Below, piece after piece: positions 24,659 to 33,238 of a stretch of 64,000 bases of DNA. The position numbers were made by a program, and so were the translations under genes. How positions within the stretch are numbered: the first letter of the stretch is position 1; every line of letters starts with the position of its first letter. This DNA is from Pseudooceanicola antarcticus (lineage in GTDB: Bacteria; Pseudomonadota; Alphaproteobacteria; Rhodobacterales; Rhodobacteraceae). The notes under the pieces are model-generated. The model ran no database searches and was not told the origin of the DNA. It saw only the letters and a program-made list of their open reading frames with translations. The stretch spans positions 248,001 through 312,000 of the forward strand of contig NZ_OBEA01000003.1 in NCBI RefSeq assembly GCF_900215355.1, written 5' to 3'.

Positions 24659-25620
24659 GCCGCTTCGCCCCCCAAATTGCACCGCGCCTGAAAGCCGCCC
24701 TGGCGATCCTTGTGCTGATGGCCCTGGTGCCCGTCGCGGCCCATGCCATCGGCGACCCGTTCCTGAGCGTCATTGCCAACCGCATGCTGGTCTTCGCCAT
24801 CGCCGCGCTCTCGCTCGACCTGATCCTGGGCTATGGCGCGATGGTCAGCTTCGGCCATGCCGCCTACCTGGGCTTCGGCGCCTATGCGGTGGCCTTGGGC
24901 GCGCGCTGGGGCGTGACCGACCTGCTGGCGCAGATCCTGCTGGGCATGGTCTTTTCCGCCGCGTTCGCGCTGGTGACCGGGGCGATTTCGCTGCGCACGC
25001 GGGGGGTCTATTTCATCATGATCACCCTGGCCTTCGCGCAGATGGCCTATTTCTTCTTCGTCTCGCAGGGCTCGCTCGGCGGCGATGACGGCGTGGCGCT
25101 GCAGGGGCGCTCGACCCTGCTGGGGCTGTCGCTGGACGGTGACGTGACGCTTTACTACGTGACGCTGGGCGCGCTGGCGCTGGTCTATGCCGGGCTCTAC
25201 CGGCTGACAGGGTCGCGCTTCGGGCGGGTGCTGAAGGGCACGCGCGAGAACAGCCTGCGGATGCAGGCCATGGGCTACAGGCCCTTCCCCTACCAGCTGG
25301 TGGCCTATGTGATCGCCGGCTGCCTGTGCTCTGTCGCCGGGGTGCTGCTGGCCAACCTGACCGAATATGTCTCTCCGGCCTACATGGGCTGGCACCGTTC
25401 GGGCGAGATGATCGTGATGCTGGTCTTCGGCGGCATCGGCACGCTGACCGGCGCCATGGCGGGCGCCCTGGTGGCCGTCGGGCTGGAAGAGGTCCTGGCC
25501 GCCTTCTCGGAACACTGGCGCCTGGGCTTCGGGCTGGCGCTGGTGCTGGTCGTGCTCTTCTCGCCCGAGGGGCTGACCGGGCTGGCCAAGCGGCTGGGGA
25601 TCGGAGGCAAGCATGGCTGA
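24655..25620 (+). CDS. livM: Branched-chain-type ABC permease LivM-like
   Basis: 321-residue integral membrane permease partner. Signatures are LDLILGYGAMVSFGHAAYLGFGAYA, the RTRGVYFIMITLAFAQM segment, and FGGIGTLTGAMAGALV near the C-terminus. It is overlapped by the preceding permease gene and in turn overlaps the ATPase gene by 8 bases, consistent with tight co-translation of the transporter. Confidence 0.93.
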   Translation: MSRFAPQIAPRLKAALAILVLMALVPVAAHAIGDPFLSVIANRMLVFAIAALSLDLILGYGAMVSFGHAAYLGFGAYAVALGARWGVTDLLAQILLGMVFSAAFALVTGAISLRTRGVYFIMITLAFAQMAYFFFVSQGSLGGDDGVALQGRSTLLGLSLDGDVTLYYVTLGALALVYAGLYRLTGSRFGRVLKGTRENSLRMQAMGYRPFPYQLVAYVIAGCLCSVAGVLLANLTEYVSPAYMGWHRSGEMIVMLVFGGIGTLTGAMAGALVAVGLEEVLAAFSEHWRLGFGLALVLVVLFSPEGLTGLAKRLGIGGKHG

Positions 25621-26359
25621 GCTGCTGGAGATCCGCGACCTGCGTAAGAATTTCGGTGCCCTGGCGGTGACCGACGGGGTTTCCCTGTCGGTCGGAGAGG
25701 GGGAGCTGCATGCCATCATTGGCCCCAATGGTGCCGGCAAGACGACGCTGATCGCCCAGCTCTCGGGGCAGCTTGCGCCCGACGGCGGGCAGGTGCTTTA
25801 CGGCGGAGAGGACATCACCCATCTGGACATGGCCGCGCGGGTGCGGCGCGGGCTGGCGCGCAGCTTCCAGATCACCGCGCTTCTGCCCGGCATGACGGTG
25901 CTCGAGAACGTGGCGCTGGCGGTGCAGGCGCGCTCGGGCTCTTCCTTCCGCTTCTGGCGCGATGCGGGGGGCGAAGAGATCACCAATGCCCAGGCCCGCG
26001 CCGCGCTCGAGGAGGTCGGGCTGGCCGACCGCGCGGCTGTGCTGGCCTCGGCGCTGTCCCATGGCGAGCAGCGCCAGCTGGAGCTGGCGGTGGCGCTGGC
26101 CACCAAGCCCCGGCTTCTGCTGCTGGACGAGCCGCTGGCGGGCACCGGCGGGCAGGAGGCCGAACGGCTCATCGCCCTGATGCAACGTCTGAAATCGCGG
26201 CTGACCATCGTGCTTATCGAACATGACATGGATGCGGTCTTCCAGCTGGCCGACCGGATCTCGGTGCTGGTCTATGGCGCCATCGCGGCCACAGGCACGC
26301 CCGAGGCCGTGCGCGCCGATCCCGCCGTCCGTGCCGCCTACCTGGGGGAGGACGCCTGA
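25613..26359 (+). CDS. livG: ABC importer ATPase LivG-like
   Basis: 248-residue ATPase with Walker A GPNGAGKTT (about residues 41-49), the signature LSHGEQRQLE, Walker B LLLLDEPLAG, and the switch His in IEHDMDAV. Its ATG lies within the end of livM, and its last base is shared with the next start (TGATG). The signature SHGEQ rather than SGGQ is common in LivG. Confidence 0.93.
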   Translation: MAELLEIRDLRKNFGALAVTDGVSLSVGEGELHAIIGPNGAGKTTLIAQLSGQLAPDGGQVLYGGEDITHLDMAARVRRGLARSFQITALLPGMTVLENVALAVQARSGSSFRFWRDAGGEEITNAQARAALEEVGLADRAAVLASALSHGEQRQLELAVALATKPRLLLLDEPLAGTGGQEAERLIALMQRLKSRLTIVLIEHDMDAVFQLADRISVLVYGAIAATGTPEAVRADPAVRAAYLGEDA

Positions 26360-27051
26360 TGCTGAGGATCGACTCCCTTGAGGCCGGCTATGGCGCGGCG
26401 CAGGTGCTTTTCGGGGTGAACCTGGAGGTCGCGGCGGGCGAGGTCGTGACGCTCATGGGCCGTAACGGCATGGGCAAGACCACCACCGTCTCGACGCTCT
26501 TCGGGCTCTTGCCCGTGCGCGCGGGGCGGATCGAGATCGACGGCCGGGACATGACGCGGGCGGGGTCCCATGCCCGCGCGCGCGCCGGACTGGGGCTGGT
26601 GCCCGAGGGGCGGCAGGTCTTTCCCAACCTCACGGTGGAAGAGAACCTGGTGGCCACGGCGCGGCGCGGCGGTCCGTGGAACCTCGGGGCCATCTGGGCG
26701 CTCTTTCCCCGCCTCGAGGAACGGCGGCGCAACATGGGCGATCAGCTTTCGGGCGGCGAGCAGCAGATGCTGGCCGTGGGGCGGGCGCTGATGACCAACC
26801 CGCGGCTGGTGGTGCTGGACGAGGCGACAGAGGGGCTGGCGCCGCTGATCCGAGACGAGATCTGGTCCTGCCTGACCCGTATCCGCGACGAGGGCGCGGC
26901 GATCCTGGTGATCGACAAGAACGCCGATGCGCTGAGCCGCTTTGCCGACCGGCACTACGTGCTGGAAAAGGGGCAGGTGGTCTGGACCGGCAGCAATGCC
27001 GATCTTCTGGCCGATGCGGGTGGAGTGAAGGACCGCTTCCTGCACGTGTGA
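26359..27051 (+). CDS. livF: ABC importer ATPase LivF-like
   Basis: 230-residue second ATPase with Walker A GRNGMGKTT, signature LSGGEQQMLAVGRALM and Walker B VVLDEATEGLAP. The LivF-type GRNGMGKTT is distinct from the LivG loop. A DEAT rather than DEPS ending of Walker B is a normal variant. It completes the importer and overlaps livG by one base. Confidence 0.93.
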   Translation: MLRIDSLEAGYGAAQVLFGVNLEVAAGEVVTLMGRNGMGKTTTVSTLFGLLPVRAGRIEIDGRDMTRAGSHARARAGLGLVPEGRQVFPNLTVEENLVATARRGGPWNLGAIWALFPRLEERRRNMGDQLSGGEQQMLAVGRALMTNPRLVVLDEATEGLAPLIRDEIWSCLTRIRDEGAAILVIDKNADALSRFADRHYVLEKGQVVWTGSNADLLADAGGVKDRFLHV

Positions 27052-27106
27052 GCCTCGGGAGGCGGGGTGAACCCCGCCCCACGGACCTGCCCCGCTGGGA
27101 GCGGGG

Positions 27107-27118
27107 GCGCAGGGTGGG
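27107..27118. repeat. GCGCAGGGTGGG dispersed 12-mer, copy 1
   Basis: Identical 12-mers are at 27107-27118, 27530-27541 and 39919-39930, all in intergenic DNA. The third forms one arm of a hairpin. This is probably part of a dispersed palindromic element. Confidence 0.6.
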
Positions 27119-27219
27119 AGATATCCCGGCATCGCCGACACCACAGCCCGCCTTCGCCGCTTGCACCTGTCCCTTGTCCGTCGCAATCTGGGTCCGCAAG
27201 ATCACGCGAAAGGACCGTC

Positions 27220-27459
27220 ATGACCACGCCGCTCATCATCCAGCTCCGCTGCAAACCGGGCACGACCTACGCGGTGGCCAATGCGATCCTGCTGCGCGAG
27301 TTCCACTCGGAGCTCTATTCCACCTCCGGAGACTTCGACCTGCTGCTGAAGGTCTACCCGCCCGAGGATGCGGACATCGGCTATTTCGTCGATGAATGCT
27401 TCAAGGGCATCGAGGGGATCGAGCGGACCCTGACCACGCTGACCTTCAAGGCGTTCTGA
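27220..27459 (+). CDS. Stand-alone Lrp/AsnC ligand-binding (RAM) domain protein
   Basis: 79-residue protein matching only the C-terminal effector-binding domain of Lrp/AsnC regulators: IIQLRCKPGTTYAVANAILL, ELYSTSGDFDLLLKVYPP and IEGIERTLTTLTFKAF. The helix-turn-helix DNA-binding domain is absent. Such proteins bind amino acids and may form oligomers with full-length regulators. It follows the Liv-type importer by about 170 bases on the same strand, and the two may share a ligand; that is inference. Confidence 0.85.
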   Translation: MTTPLIIQLRCKPGTTYAVANAILLREFHSELYSTSGDFDLLLKVYPPEDADIGYFVDECFKGIEGIERTLTTLTFKAF

Positions 27460-27529
27460 GCGGGGCAGGGGCCTTGAGAGGTGGGATAGCTACCACCCTG
27501 GGCCGCTTGCGAGGCCCGCTCTGATATGA

Positions 27530-27541
27530 GCGCAGGGTGGG
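27530..27541. repeat. GCGCAGGGTGGG dispersed 12-mer, copy 2
   Basis: Second exact copy of the 12-mer, in the gap between the RAM-domain gene and the DUF2218 gene. Confidence 0.6.
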
Positions 27542-27599
27542 ACGCCTGCCGCCTTTCAGCGCACGCCGGTGGCCAGGGGCCTGAGTCGGGGCGGTTGGC

Positions 27600-27887
27600 C
27601 TAGGCCTCTTGCCAGTCCAGTTTCTCGAGGTTCTCGCGGAAGGCGAAGCGGACCAGGTGGTCCTCGATGATATGCTTGGCGCGGTCCAGGCCCTCGTCGC
27701 TTTCGGCGCTGACCTGCATGTGCAGCCCCGTCGCGTCGGCGCGCAGTTCGGCCGGGCCGGGGGGCAGGGCGGCGCGGCCCTCGGTTTCGGTGTAGTTGAC
27801 CTCGATCTTGTGGGCGAAGTGCTTCAGCAGTTGCTGCAGGTACTTGGACCCCTGGTCCGTCTCGAAGTGCGCCGTGGCGGTCTGCAT
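27600..27887 (-). CDS. DUF2218-family protein
   Basis: 95-residue soluble protein with the DUF2218 pattern (ATAHFETDQGSKYLQQLLKHFAHKI, then LHMQVSAESDEGLDRAKHIIEDHLVRFAFRE). Its function is not known. It is often found beside iron or siderophore transport genes, and here it is divergent from such an operon across a 140-base gap. No signal peptide or membrane segment is present. Confidence 0.88.
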   Translation of the reverse strand: MQTATAHFETDQGSKYLQQLLKHFAHKIEVNYTETEGRAALPPGPAELRADATGLHMQVSAESDEGLDRAKHIIEDHLVRFAFRENLEKLDWQEA

Positions 27888-28027
27888 GGCGGAAACCTTT
27901 CTCTGATTCTTTCACTAAGGTATGTCCTTGACCGGCTCCGGACAACCGGGTAGCCCCAAGGCCGACTTCGCCAGCCAACCCTCAGGGGCGCAGCCAGTGG
28001 TCCGAGAACGCAACCCGGAGACCCTAG

Positions 28028-28936
28028 ATGCGCCTTTTCCACACCCCGATCCTGTCCGCCATCGCCGCCGCGGCGCTGTCCGCCGCTGCCGCCCATGCCG
28101 AGCCGGCGAGCCTTGCCACCGTTGACGGCCCTCTCGAGCTGCCCGCCGCGCCCCGGACCATCGTCGCCTTCGAGATGGCGGCCGTCGACACGCTCGCGGC
28201 CCTGGGCCATGCGCCCGCCGGTGTGCCCGAGCCGCTCTATGTCGCCGATATCGCCGCCCAGGTGCCGGATGCCACGCCCGCTGGCAGCCTTTTCGAGCCC
28301 GACTTCGAGACCGTCGCCGCCATGCAGCCCGATCTGGTCATCGTCGGTGCGCGCTCGCTGAAGCAGAAAGAGGCGCTGTCGAAGATCGCCCCGGTCGCCA
28401 ACATGTCCGTTGGCGCCGATGCGATCACCGACGGTCTGGCGCATCTGGAGGCCTATGGCGCCCTGCTGGGCGAAGAGGAGAAGGCCGCCGCGCTGACCTC
28501 CCGCATCGAGACCGCGCTGGCCGAGGCCAAGGCCGCCGTCGCCGAGAAGGGCGGCAAGGCGCTGATCCTGCTGACCAACGGCCCGAAGATCTCGACCTAT
28601 GGGGCCGGGTCGCGCTTCGGCTGGCTGCACGGCGCACTGGACTGGCCCGAGGCCTCCGAGGGCATCGAGGCGGCAACCCATGGCGAGGCCGTCTCGTTCG
28701 AGTTCGTCGCCGATGTGAACCCCGATACGCTGATCGTCATCGACCGTGGCACCGCCGTGAACCCCGATGCGCAGAGCGGCAGGGTCACGCTGGACAACCC
28801 GCTGGTGCATAACACCAAGGCCTGGAAAGAGGGCCGCGTGCTCTTCCTCTCGGCGCCCGAGATCTACATCTCGAGCGGCGGTGCGGGCTCGATGCTGACG
28901 ACCCTGACCGAGATCAGCGACGGGCTGGCGGAGTAA
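28028..28936 (+). CDS. Siderophore ABC importer substrate-binding protein (FatB/YclQ-like)
   Basis: 302-residue periplasmic protein with signal peptide (MRLFHTPILSAIAAAALSAAAAHA). The helical-backbone cluster A-II fold is indicated by PRTIVAFEMAAVDTLAALG, FEPDFETVAAMQPDLVIVGAR and PDTLIVIDRGTAVNPDA. The pattern matches the FatB/YclQ/CeuE group that binds iron-siderophores, including catecholates. No lipobox is seen, so it is probably soluble rather than lipid-anchored. It heads an operon with two permeases and an ATPase. Confidence 0.9.
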   Translation: MRLFHTPILSAIAAAALSAAAAHAEPASLATVDGPLELPAAPRTIVAFEMAAVDTLAALGHAPAGVPEPLYVADIAAQVPDATPAGSLFEPDFETVAAMQPDLVIVGARSLKQKEALSKIAPVANMSVGADAITDGLAHLEAYGALLGEEEKAAALTSRIETALAEAKAAVAEKGGKALILLTNGPKISTYGAGSRFGWLHGALDWPEASEGIEAATHGEAVSFEFVADVNPDTLIVIDRGTAVNPDAQSGRVTLDNPLVHNTKAWKEGRVLFLSAPEIYISSGGAGSMLTTLTEISDGLAE

Positions 28937-28941
28937 ATCCC

Positions 28942-29910
28942 CTGAAACGTCCTGCGATCCCGCTCGCTCTCGCGGCCCTGGCATTGCTGGGGCCGCTCGC
29001 CGTTCTGTCGCTCTTCATCGGCGCGGTGCCGGTCAGCCTGGGTGGCTTCCTGCATGACCCCGAGGGGCAGCAGCTGCTGCTGGTCAGCCGTATTCCGCGG
29101 ACCCTGGCGGCCATTCTGGCCGGGGCCGCGCTGGCGGTCTCGGGGCAGATCATGCAGATCCTTGCACGCAACCGCTTCGTCGAGCCGATGACCGCGGGGG
29201 CGGGGCAATCGGCGGCCATGGGCATCCTGATCGCCGCCATGCTGTTCCCGGCCACTGCCATCTGGGCCAAGATGTCGATTGCCGCGCTGACCACGCTGGC
29301 GGGCTCGCTGGGCCTGTTGCTGATCCTGCGCCCGCTGCCGCCCACCCTGCCGCTGCTGGTGCCGCTGGTGGCGCTGATCTACGGCGGGCTGATCGACGGG
29401 CTGGTCACCTTCATCGCCTTCCAGGCCGACATGCTGCAATACGTGGGCACCTGGATGACCGGAGAGCTGTCCGGCGTCCTGGCGGGCCGCTACGAGCTGC
29501 TCTGGCTGGCCGGGGGCGCTGCCGCCGCCTGCTGGATCATCGCCGACCGGCTGACGGTGATGAGCCTTGGCGAGGACGCGGCGCGGGGGCTGGGGCTGAA
29601 CACCAAGCTGGTCACCGGCGCGGGGTTGGTGGCGGTGTCGATCACCACGGCGATGGTCGTGGTCACCCTGGGCGCCATCCCCTTCGTCGGCCTGATCGTG
29701 CCGAATATCGTCGCCCGCCGCATGGGCGACAACCTGCGCCGCGCCATCCCGGTCACCGCCCTTTCGGGTGCGGTCCTGGTGCTTGGCACCGATATCCTGG
29801 GGCGGGTGCTGCGCGCGCCCTACGAGATCCCGGTCTCGACCCTGGTGGGCCTGCTGGGCGCGGCGGTCTTCCTCTATCTGCTCTACCGGGAGCCCGCCCG
29901 TGCTGCATAG
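28942..29910 (+). CDS. Iron-siderophore ABC permease 1 (FatD/YclN-like)
   Basis: Multi-helix FecCD-family permease of about 322 residues from a CTG start. The family stretch LLLVSRIPRTLAAILAGAALAVSGQIMQ is at about residues 50-75 and the cytoplasmic coupling loop VTLGAIPFVGLIVPNIVARRM near 245. I favour CTG 28942 because GGAG lies eight bases before it and it begins five bases after the binding-protein stop. The alternative TTG at 28984 has no ribosome binding site and trims the basic head and part of the first helix. The N-terminus remains uncertain. Confidence 0.85.
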   Translation: MKRPAIPLALAALALLGPLAVLSLFIGAVPVSLGGFLHDPEGQQLLLVSRIPRTLAAILAGAALAVSGQIMQILARNRFVEPMTAGAGQSAAMGILIAAMLFPATAIWAKMSIAALTTLAGSLGLLLILRPLPPTLPLLVPLVALIYGGLIDGLVTFIAFQADMLQYVGTWMTGELSGVLAGRYELLWLAGGAAAACWIIADRLTVMSLGEDAARGLGLNTKLVTGAGLVAVSITTAMVVVTLGAIPFVGLIVPNIVARRMGDNLRRAIPVTALSGAVLVLGTDILGRVLRAPYEIPVSTLVGLLGAAVFLYLLYREPARAA

Positions 29911-30847
29911 ACGACTTCTGTGGCTTCTGCTGGCGCTGGTGCTGGCCTGCGCGGTCTACATGACCTTTGCCGCCAAGGGCTCCTGGAGCTTCCTGCTGCC
30001 CTTCCGGGGGCAGAAGCTGGCGGCGCTGGTGCTGGTCGGGGCGAGCCTGTCGGTGGCCACGGTGCTGTTCCAGACCATCACCGGCAACCGCATCCTGACG
30101 CCCTCGATCATGGGCTTCGATCAGCTCTTCATCATGATCCAGACGGTGCTGGTCTTCATGATGGGCTCGGCCGACTACGTGGGCTTGCCGGCGCTGTTGC
30201 TGTTCGCGCTGAACATCGGGCTGATGTCGGGGCTGGGGCTTGGCCTGTTCACCCTGCTGCGCCGGGGCGCGCGCGGAGAGATGATGCGGCTCGTGCTGAC
30301 GGGGATCATCTTCGGGGTCTTCCTGCGCTCGGCCACGGGCTTCGTGCAGCGCATGATCGACCCGGTCGAGTTTTCGGTGGTCACCGTGGTCACCTATGCG
30401 CGTTTCAACACCGTCGACGGCCTGTTGCTGGTGCTGGCCACCCTGGTCACCCTGCCGGCGCTCTGGGCCGCCTGGCGGATGCGGGCGCGGCTGGATGTGC
30501 TGGGGCTGGGCGAGACCGTCGCCCTGGGCCTGGGCGAGCCGCCCCGGCGCAGCCAGTCGGCGGTGCTGGTGCTGATCTGTACGCTGGTGGCCTCGGCCAC
30601 GGCGCTGGTCGGGCCCATGGCCGCCTTCTTCGGCCTCATCGTCAGCGCGCTGGCCCATGTCATCACCCCGACCGAGCGTCATGCCATCCTGCTGCCCTCT
30701 GCCGCGCTGACCGGGGCGGTGGTGCTGGTGGGTGGCCAGACCCTGCTGGAGCGCGTCCTGGGCCTTGCCACGCCGATCTCGGTGGTGGTCGAGGCGGTCG
30801 GCGGCGCGCTCTTCCTCTTCCTGCTGCTGAAACGGAGGCGCGCATGA
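29900..30847 (+). CDS. Iron-siderophore ABC permease 2 (FatC/YclO-like)
   Basis: 315-residue FecCD-family permease. The N-terminus MLHRRLLWLLLALVLACAVYM starts at GTG 29900, overlapping the first permease by 11 bases. Signatures are LVLVGASLSVATVLFQTITGNRILTPSIMGFDQ and the coupling region LVGPMAAFFGLIVSALAHVI. Its partner permease and ATPase are adjacent; the gene overlaps the ATPase by four bases (ATGA). Confidence 0.9.
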   Translation: MLHRRLLWLLLALVLACAVYMTFAAKGSWSFLLPFRGQKLAALVLVGASLSVATVLFQTITGNRILTPSIMGFDQLFIMIQTVLVFMMGSADYVGLPALLLFALNIGLMSGLGLGLFTLLRRGARGEMMRLVLTGIIFGVFLRSATGFVQRMIDPVEFSVVTVVTYARFNTVDGLLLVLATLVTLPALWAAWRMRARLDVLGLGETVALGLGEPPRRSQSAVLVLICTLVASATALVGPMAAFFGLIVSALAHVITPTERHAILLPSAALTGAVVLVGGQTLLERVLGLATPISVVVEAVGGALFLFLLLKRRRA

Positions 30848-31596
30848 TCCGCGTTGACCAGGTCTCGCACCAGATCGGCGGGGCGCCGATCCTGCATGAC
30901 ATCTCGCTGGAGATCCCCAAGGGCGGCATCACCGCGCTGATCGGTCCCAACGGGGCGGGCAAGTCCACCCTGCTGTCGCTGATGGCCCGGCTGCAGGTGC
31001 TGCGGCAGGGAGAGATCCACATCGACGACATGCAGATCGGCAAGGTCAGTGACCGCGTGCTGGCGCGGCACCTGGCGATCATGGCCCAGAGCACCCATGT
31101 CTCGGCCCGGCTGCGCGTCGAGGAGCTGGTGGCCTTCGGGCGCTACCCCTGGCACCGGGGCCGCCCCGGCCCCGAGGACCACGCCCTGGTGGAGGCCGCC
31201 ATCGCGCGGTTCGGCCTTGGCCCCATGCGCGCACGCTTCCTGGACGAGATCTCGGGCGGGCAGCGCCAGCGGGCCTTCGTTGCCATGGCCTTCGCCCAGG
31301 ACACCGATTACCTGCTGCTGGACGAGCCGCTGAACAACCTCGACATCGCCGGGGCCCGCAGCCTGATGCGGCTGCTCAGGCAGATGGCGGACGAGGACGG
31401 CAAGACCGTGGTCATCGTGCTGCACGACATCAACTATGCCGCCCGTTTCGCCGATCGCATCGTCGCCCTGCACGAGGGCCGCGTGGCGGCGCAGGGGCCT
31501 GCGGCGGAGGTGGTGACGGATGCGCTGCTGCGCGATGTCTTCGGCACCGACGCGGAGGTTTCGGTGATCGACGGCCAGCCGGTGGTGCTGGTCTGA
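30844..31596 (+). CDS. Iron-siderophore ABC ATPase (FatE/YclP-like)
   Basis: 250-residue ATPase with Walker A GPNGAGKSTL (about residues 34-43), signature ISGGQRQRAFVAMA, Walker B LLLDEPLNNLD, and the switch His in VLHDINYAARFAD. The LNNLD form of the D-loop is typical of FecE/YclP-type ATPases. It is the last gene of the transporter and its ATG overlaps permease 2. Confidence 0.92.
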   Translation: MIRVDQVSHQIGGAPILHDISLEIPKGGITALIGPNGAGKSTLLSLMARLQVLRQGEIHIDDMQIGKVSDRVLARHLAIMAQSTHVSARLRVEELVAFGRYPWHRGRPGPEDHALVEAAIARFGLGPMRARFLDEISGGQRQRAFVAMAFAQDTDYLLLDEPLNNLDIAGARSLMRLLRQMADEDGKTVVIVLHDINYAARFADRIVALHEGRVAAQGPAAEVVTDALLRDVFGTDAEVSVIDGQPVVLV

Positions 31597-31650
31597 CAGG
31601 CGCCCGGCGCGCGCATCCGGGCCGGGGTGGGGCGGTCTTCGGAATATAGT

Positions 31651-31665
31651 TGACTGTATTACTCA
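31651..31665. promoter_or_regulatory. IRO-box-like iron-responsive site (TGA-N9-TCA)
   Basis: TGA at 31651-31653 and TCA at 31663-31665, separated by nine bases, overlap a TTGACT that could be a -35 element. This matches the IRO-box pattern described for RirA in rhizobia. It lies ~190 bases upstream of the ExbB-TonB genes. The short pattern could occur by chance, and the regulator in this organism is unknown. Confidence 0.4.
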
Positions 31666-31851
31666 GCTATCGTAGGCCCACGCCAGATACCGGCACAGCC
31701 ATCGCGGGGCCTGCGGCGCAGGTCCCGGTGCCAACCGGCGTGAAGGCGCGCTTCTGCCACAGGGTTCTCAGTCCCCGGTGACAGGGGCGCGCTGGAAGTT
31801 TCGCCCCGGACGCGGTGCATCCGCAGGGGCCCATGCGGATGGGAGACCCAG

Positions 31852-32835
31852 ATGGCAATTCGGCAGGCAGTGATCGCCTTGGCGCTTCTTGGAACGACGG
31901 TGGAAGACCCGGCGCTGGCGCAGCAGGCGCCGCAGCTCGGCGGAGATATCTCCCCCGGCCTTGCCGTCCCGCAGGAGGCCCCCGGCGGCGGTATCGTCCT
32001 GCCGCAAGCCGACCGCGCCCCGGTGCTTGCGGAGGGCCCCGCGCCCGACGTGGCGGGGCAGACCCCTGCGGTGGAGGCCCCGGAGACTGCGCAGACAGCG
32101 ACCCCGCTGCCGGAAACCCTGCCGGCCCAGACCACACCTGAGACCACGCCCGCACCGCGCCCCGGTCTTGCCGGGGCCTACGACCGTGCCAGGGCGTTCC
32201 TGGTCAACGGCGGCCCGGCGATCTGGGCCATCGCGGCGCTTTCGGTCGTCACCGTGGCGCTGATCCTGTGGAAAGCCTGGCGTCTCGTGCTGGCCGGCGC
32301 ATGGTCGCGGCGCATGTCGCGCCGGGCGGTGGAGGCCTGGGAAGCGGGCGACGCGGCTGCGGCGCTTTCGGCCATCGAGGGGCGCAAGGGGCTGCGCTCC
32401 CGGTTGACGCGCGCGGCGATGCAGGCGCGCCTCGGCCTGTCCGAGGATGCGGCCCGCGAAGAGACCAGCCGCGTGGCCCGTGGCCTGCTGGCCTCGCAGG
32501 GCTCGGCCCTGAGGGCGCTCGAGCTGATCTCGACCATCGCGCCGCTGCTGGGTCTGCTGGGCACCGTCATGGGCATGATCGCGGCGTTCCAGGCCCTGCA
32601 GGAGGCCGGCAGCCGCGCCGATCCCTCGATGCTGGCGGGCGGCATCTGGGAGGCGCTGCTGACCACCGCCGCCGGCATGGCCGTGGCGATTCCGGCCTCT
32701 GCGGCGCTGACCTGGTTCGAGGCCGTGCTGGATAGCCTGCGCAATGACCTTGAGGACCTCTCGGCGCGGATCTTCGTGGCGGACCTGCCCGGCGAGCGCA
32801 GGGGCGGCAGCCTCGCCTCGCTGGCGGCGCAATAG
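31852..32835 (+). CDS. exbB: ExbB/MotA/TolQ-type proton channel subunit with Pro-rich N-terminal extension
   Basis: 327-residue protein of the TonB-ExbB-ExbD energy-transducing complex. A signal-like N-terminus (MAIRQAVIALALLG...ALAQ) is followed by a ~75-residue Pro/Ala-rich segment, then three membrane helices (about 117-140, 215-240, 260-285). The core motif SRVARGLLASQGSALRALELISTIAPLLGLLGTVMGMI carries the conserved ExbB/TolQ region. The N-terminal extension resembles that of some alphaproteobacterial ExbB proteins. It is the first gene of exbB-exbD-exbD-tonB. Confidence 0.9.
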   Translation: MAIRQAVIALALLGTTVEDPALAQQAPQLGGDISPGLAVPQEAPGGGIVLPQADRAPVLAEGPAPDVAGQTPAVEAPETAQTATPLPETLPAQTTPETTPAPRPGLAGAYDRARAFLVNGGPAIWAIAALSVVTVALILWKAWRLVLAGAWSRRMSRRAVEAWEAGDAAAALSAIEGRKGLRSRLTRAAMQARLGLSEDAAREETSRVARGLLASQGSALRALELISTIAPLLGLLGTVMGMIAAFQALQEAGSRADPSMLAGGIWEALLTTAAGMAVAIPASAALTWFEAVLDSLRNDLEDLSARIFVADLPGERRGGSLASLAAQ

Positions 32836-32852
32836 GGCCGGGGCCTTCCGCA

Positions 32853-33236
32853 ATGGCCTTCCTCGACGATACCCCGCGCGCGCGGCGCAAACCCTCTCTG
32901 ACGCCGATGATCGACGTGGTCTTCCTGTTGCTGGTCTTCTTCATGCTGGCCTCGCGCTTCGGCATGGACCAGGTGCTGCCGCTGCCGCTGGCCTCGCAGA
33001 GCGGCGGGGGCTATCGCGGCGCGCCCCGGCTGGTCGACGTGTTGCCCGGCGCGGTGAAACTGAACGGCGTGGAGATGAGCCCCGAGGCGCTGGTGGCCGC
33101 CCTGGCCGAACTGGCCCCCGCGCCCGAAGACGCGGTGATCCTGCGCGGGCAGGAGGGGGCGGCACTGCAAAGGCTGGTCGACCTGGCCATGCGGCTGCGC
33201 GCTGCGGGGCACCTGAAACTGGTGCTGGTGGAGTGA
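32853..33236 (+). CDS. exbD: ExbD-type proton channel subunit 1
   Basis: 127-residue protein with an N-terminal basic head, one membrane helix and a periplasmic domain. The helix region LTPMIDVVFLLLVFFMLASRF contains the conserved Asp (MIDVVF) that takes part in proton translocation. It follows exbB by 17 bases and is one of two adjacent ExbD genes. Confidence 0.9.
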   Translation: MAFLDDTPRARRKPSLTPMIDVVFLLLVFFMLASRFGMDQVLPLPLASQSGGGYRGAPRLVDVLPGAVKLNGVEMSPEALVAALAELAPAPEDAVILRGQEGAALQRLVDLAMRLRAAGHLKLVLVE

Positions 33237-33238
33237 CC

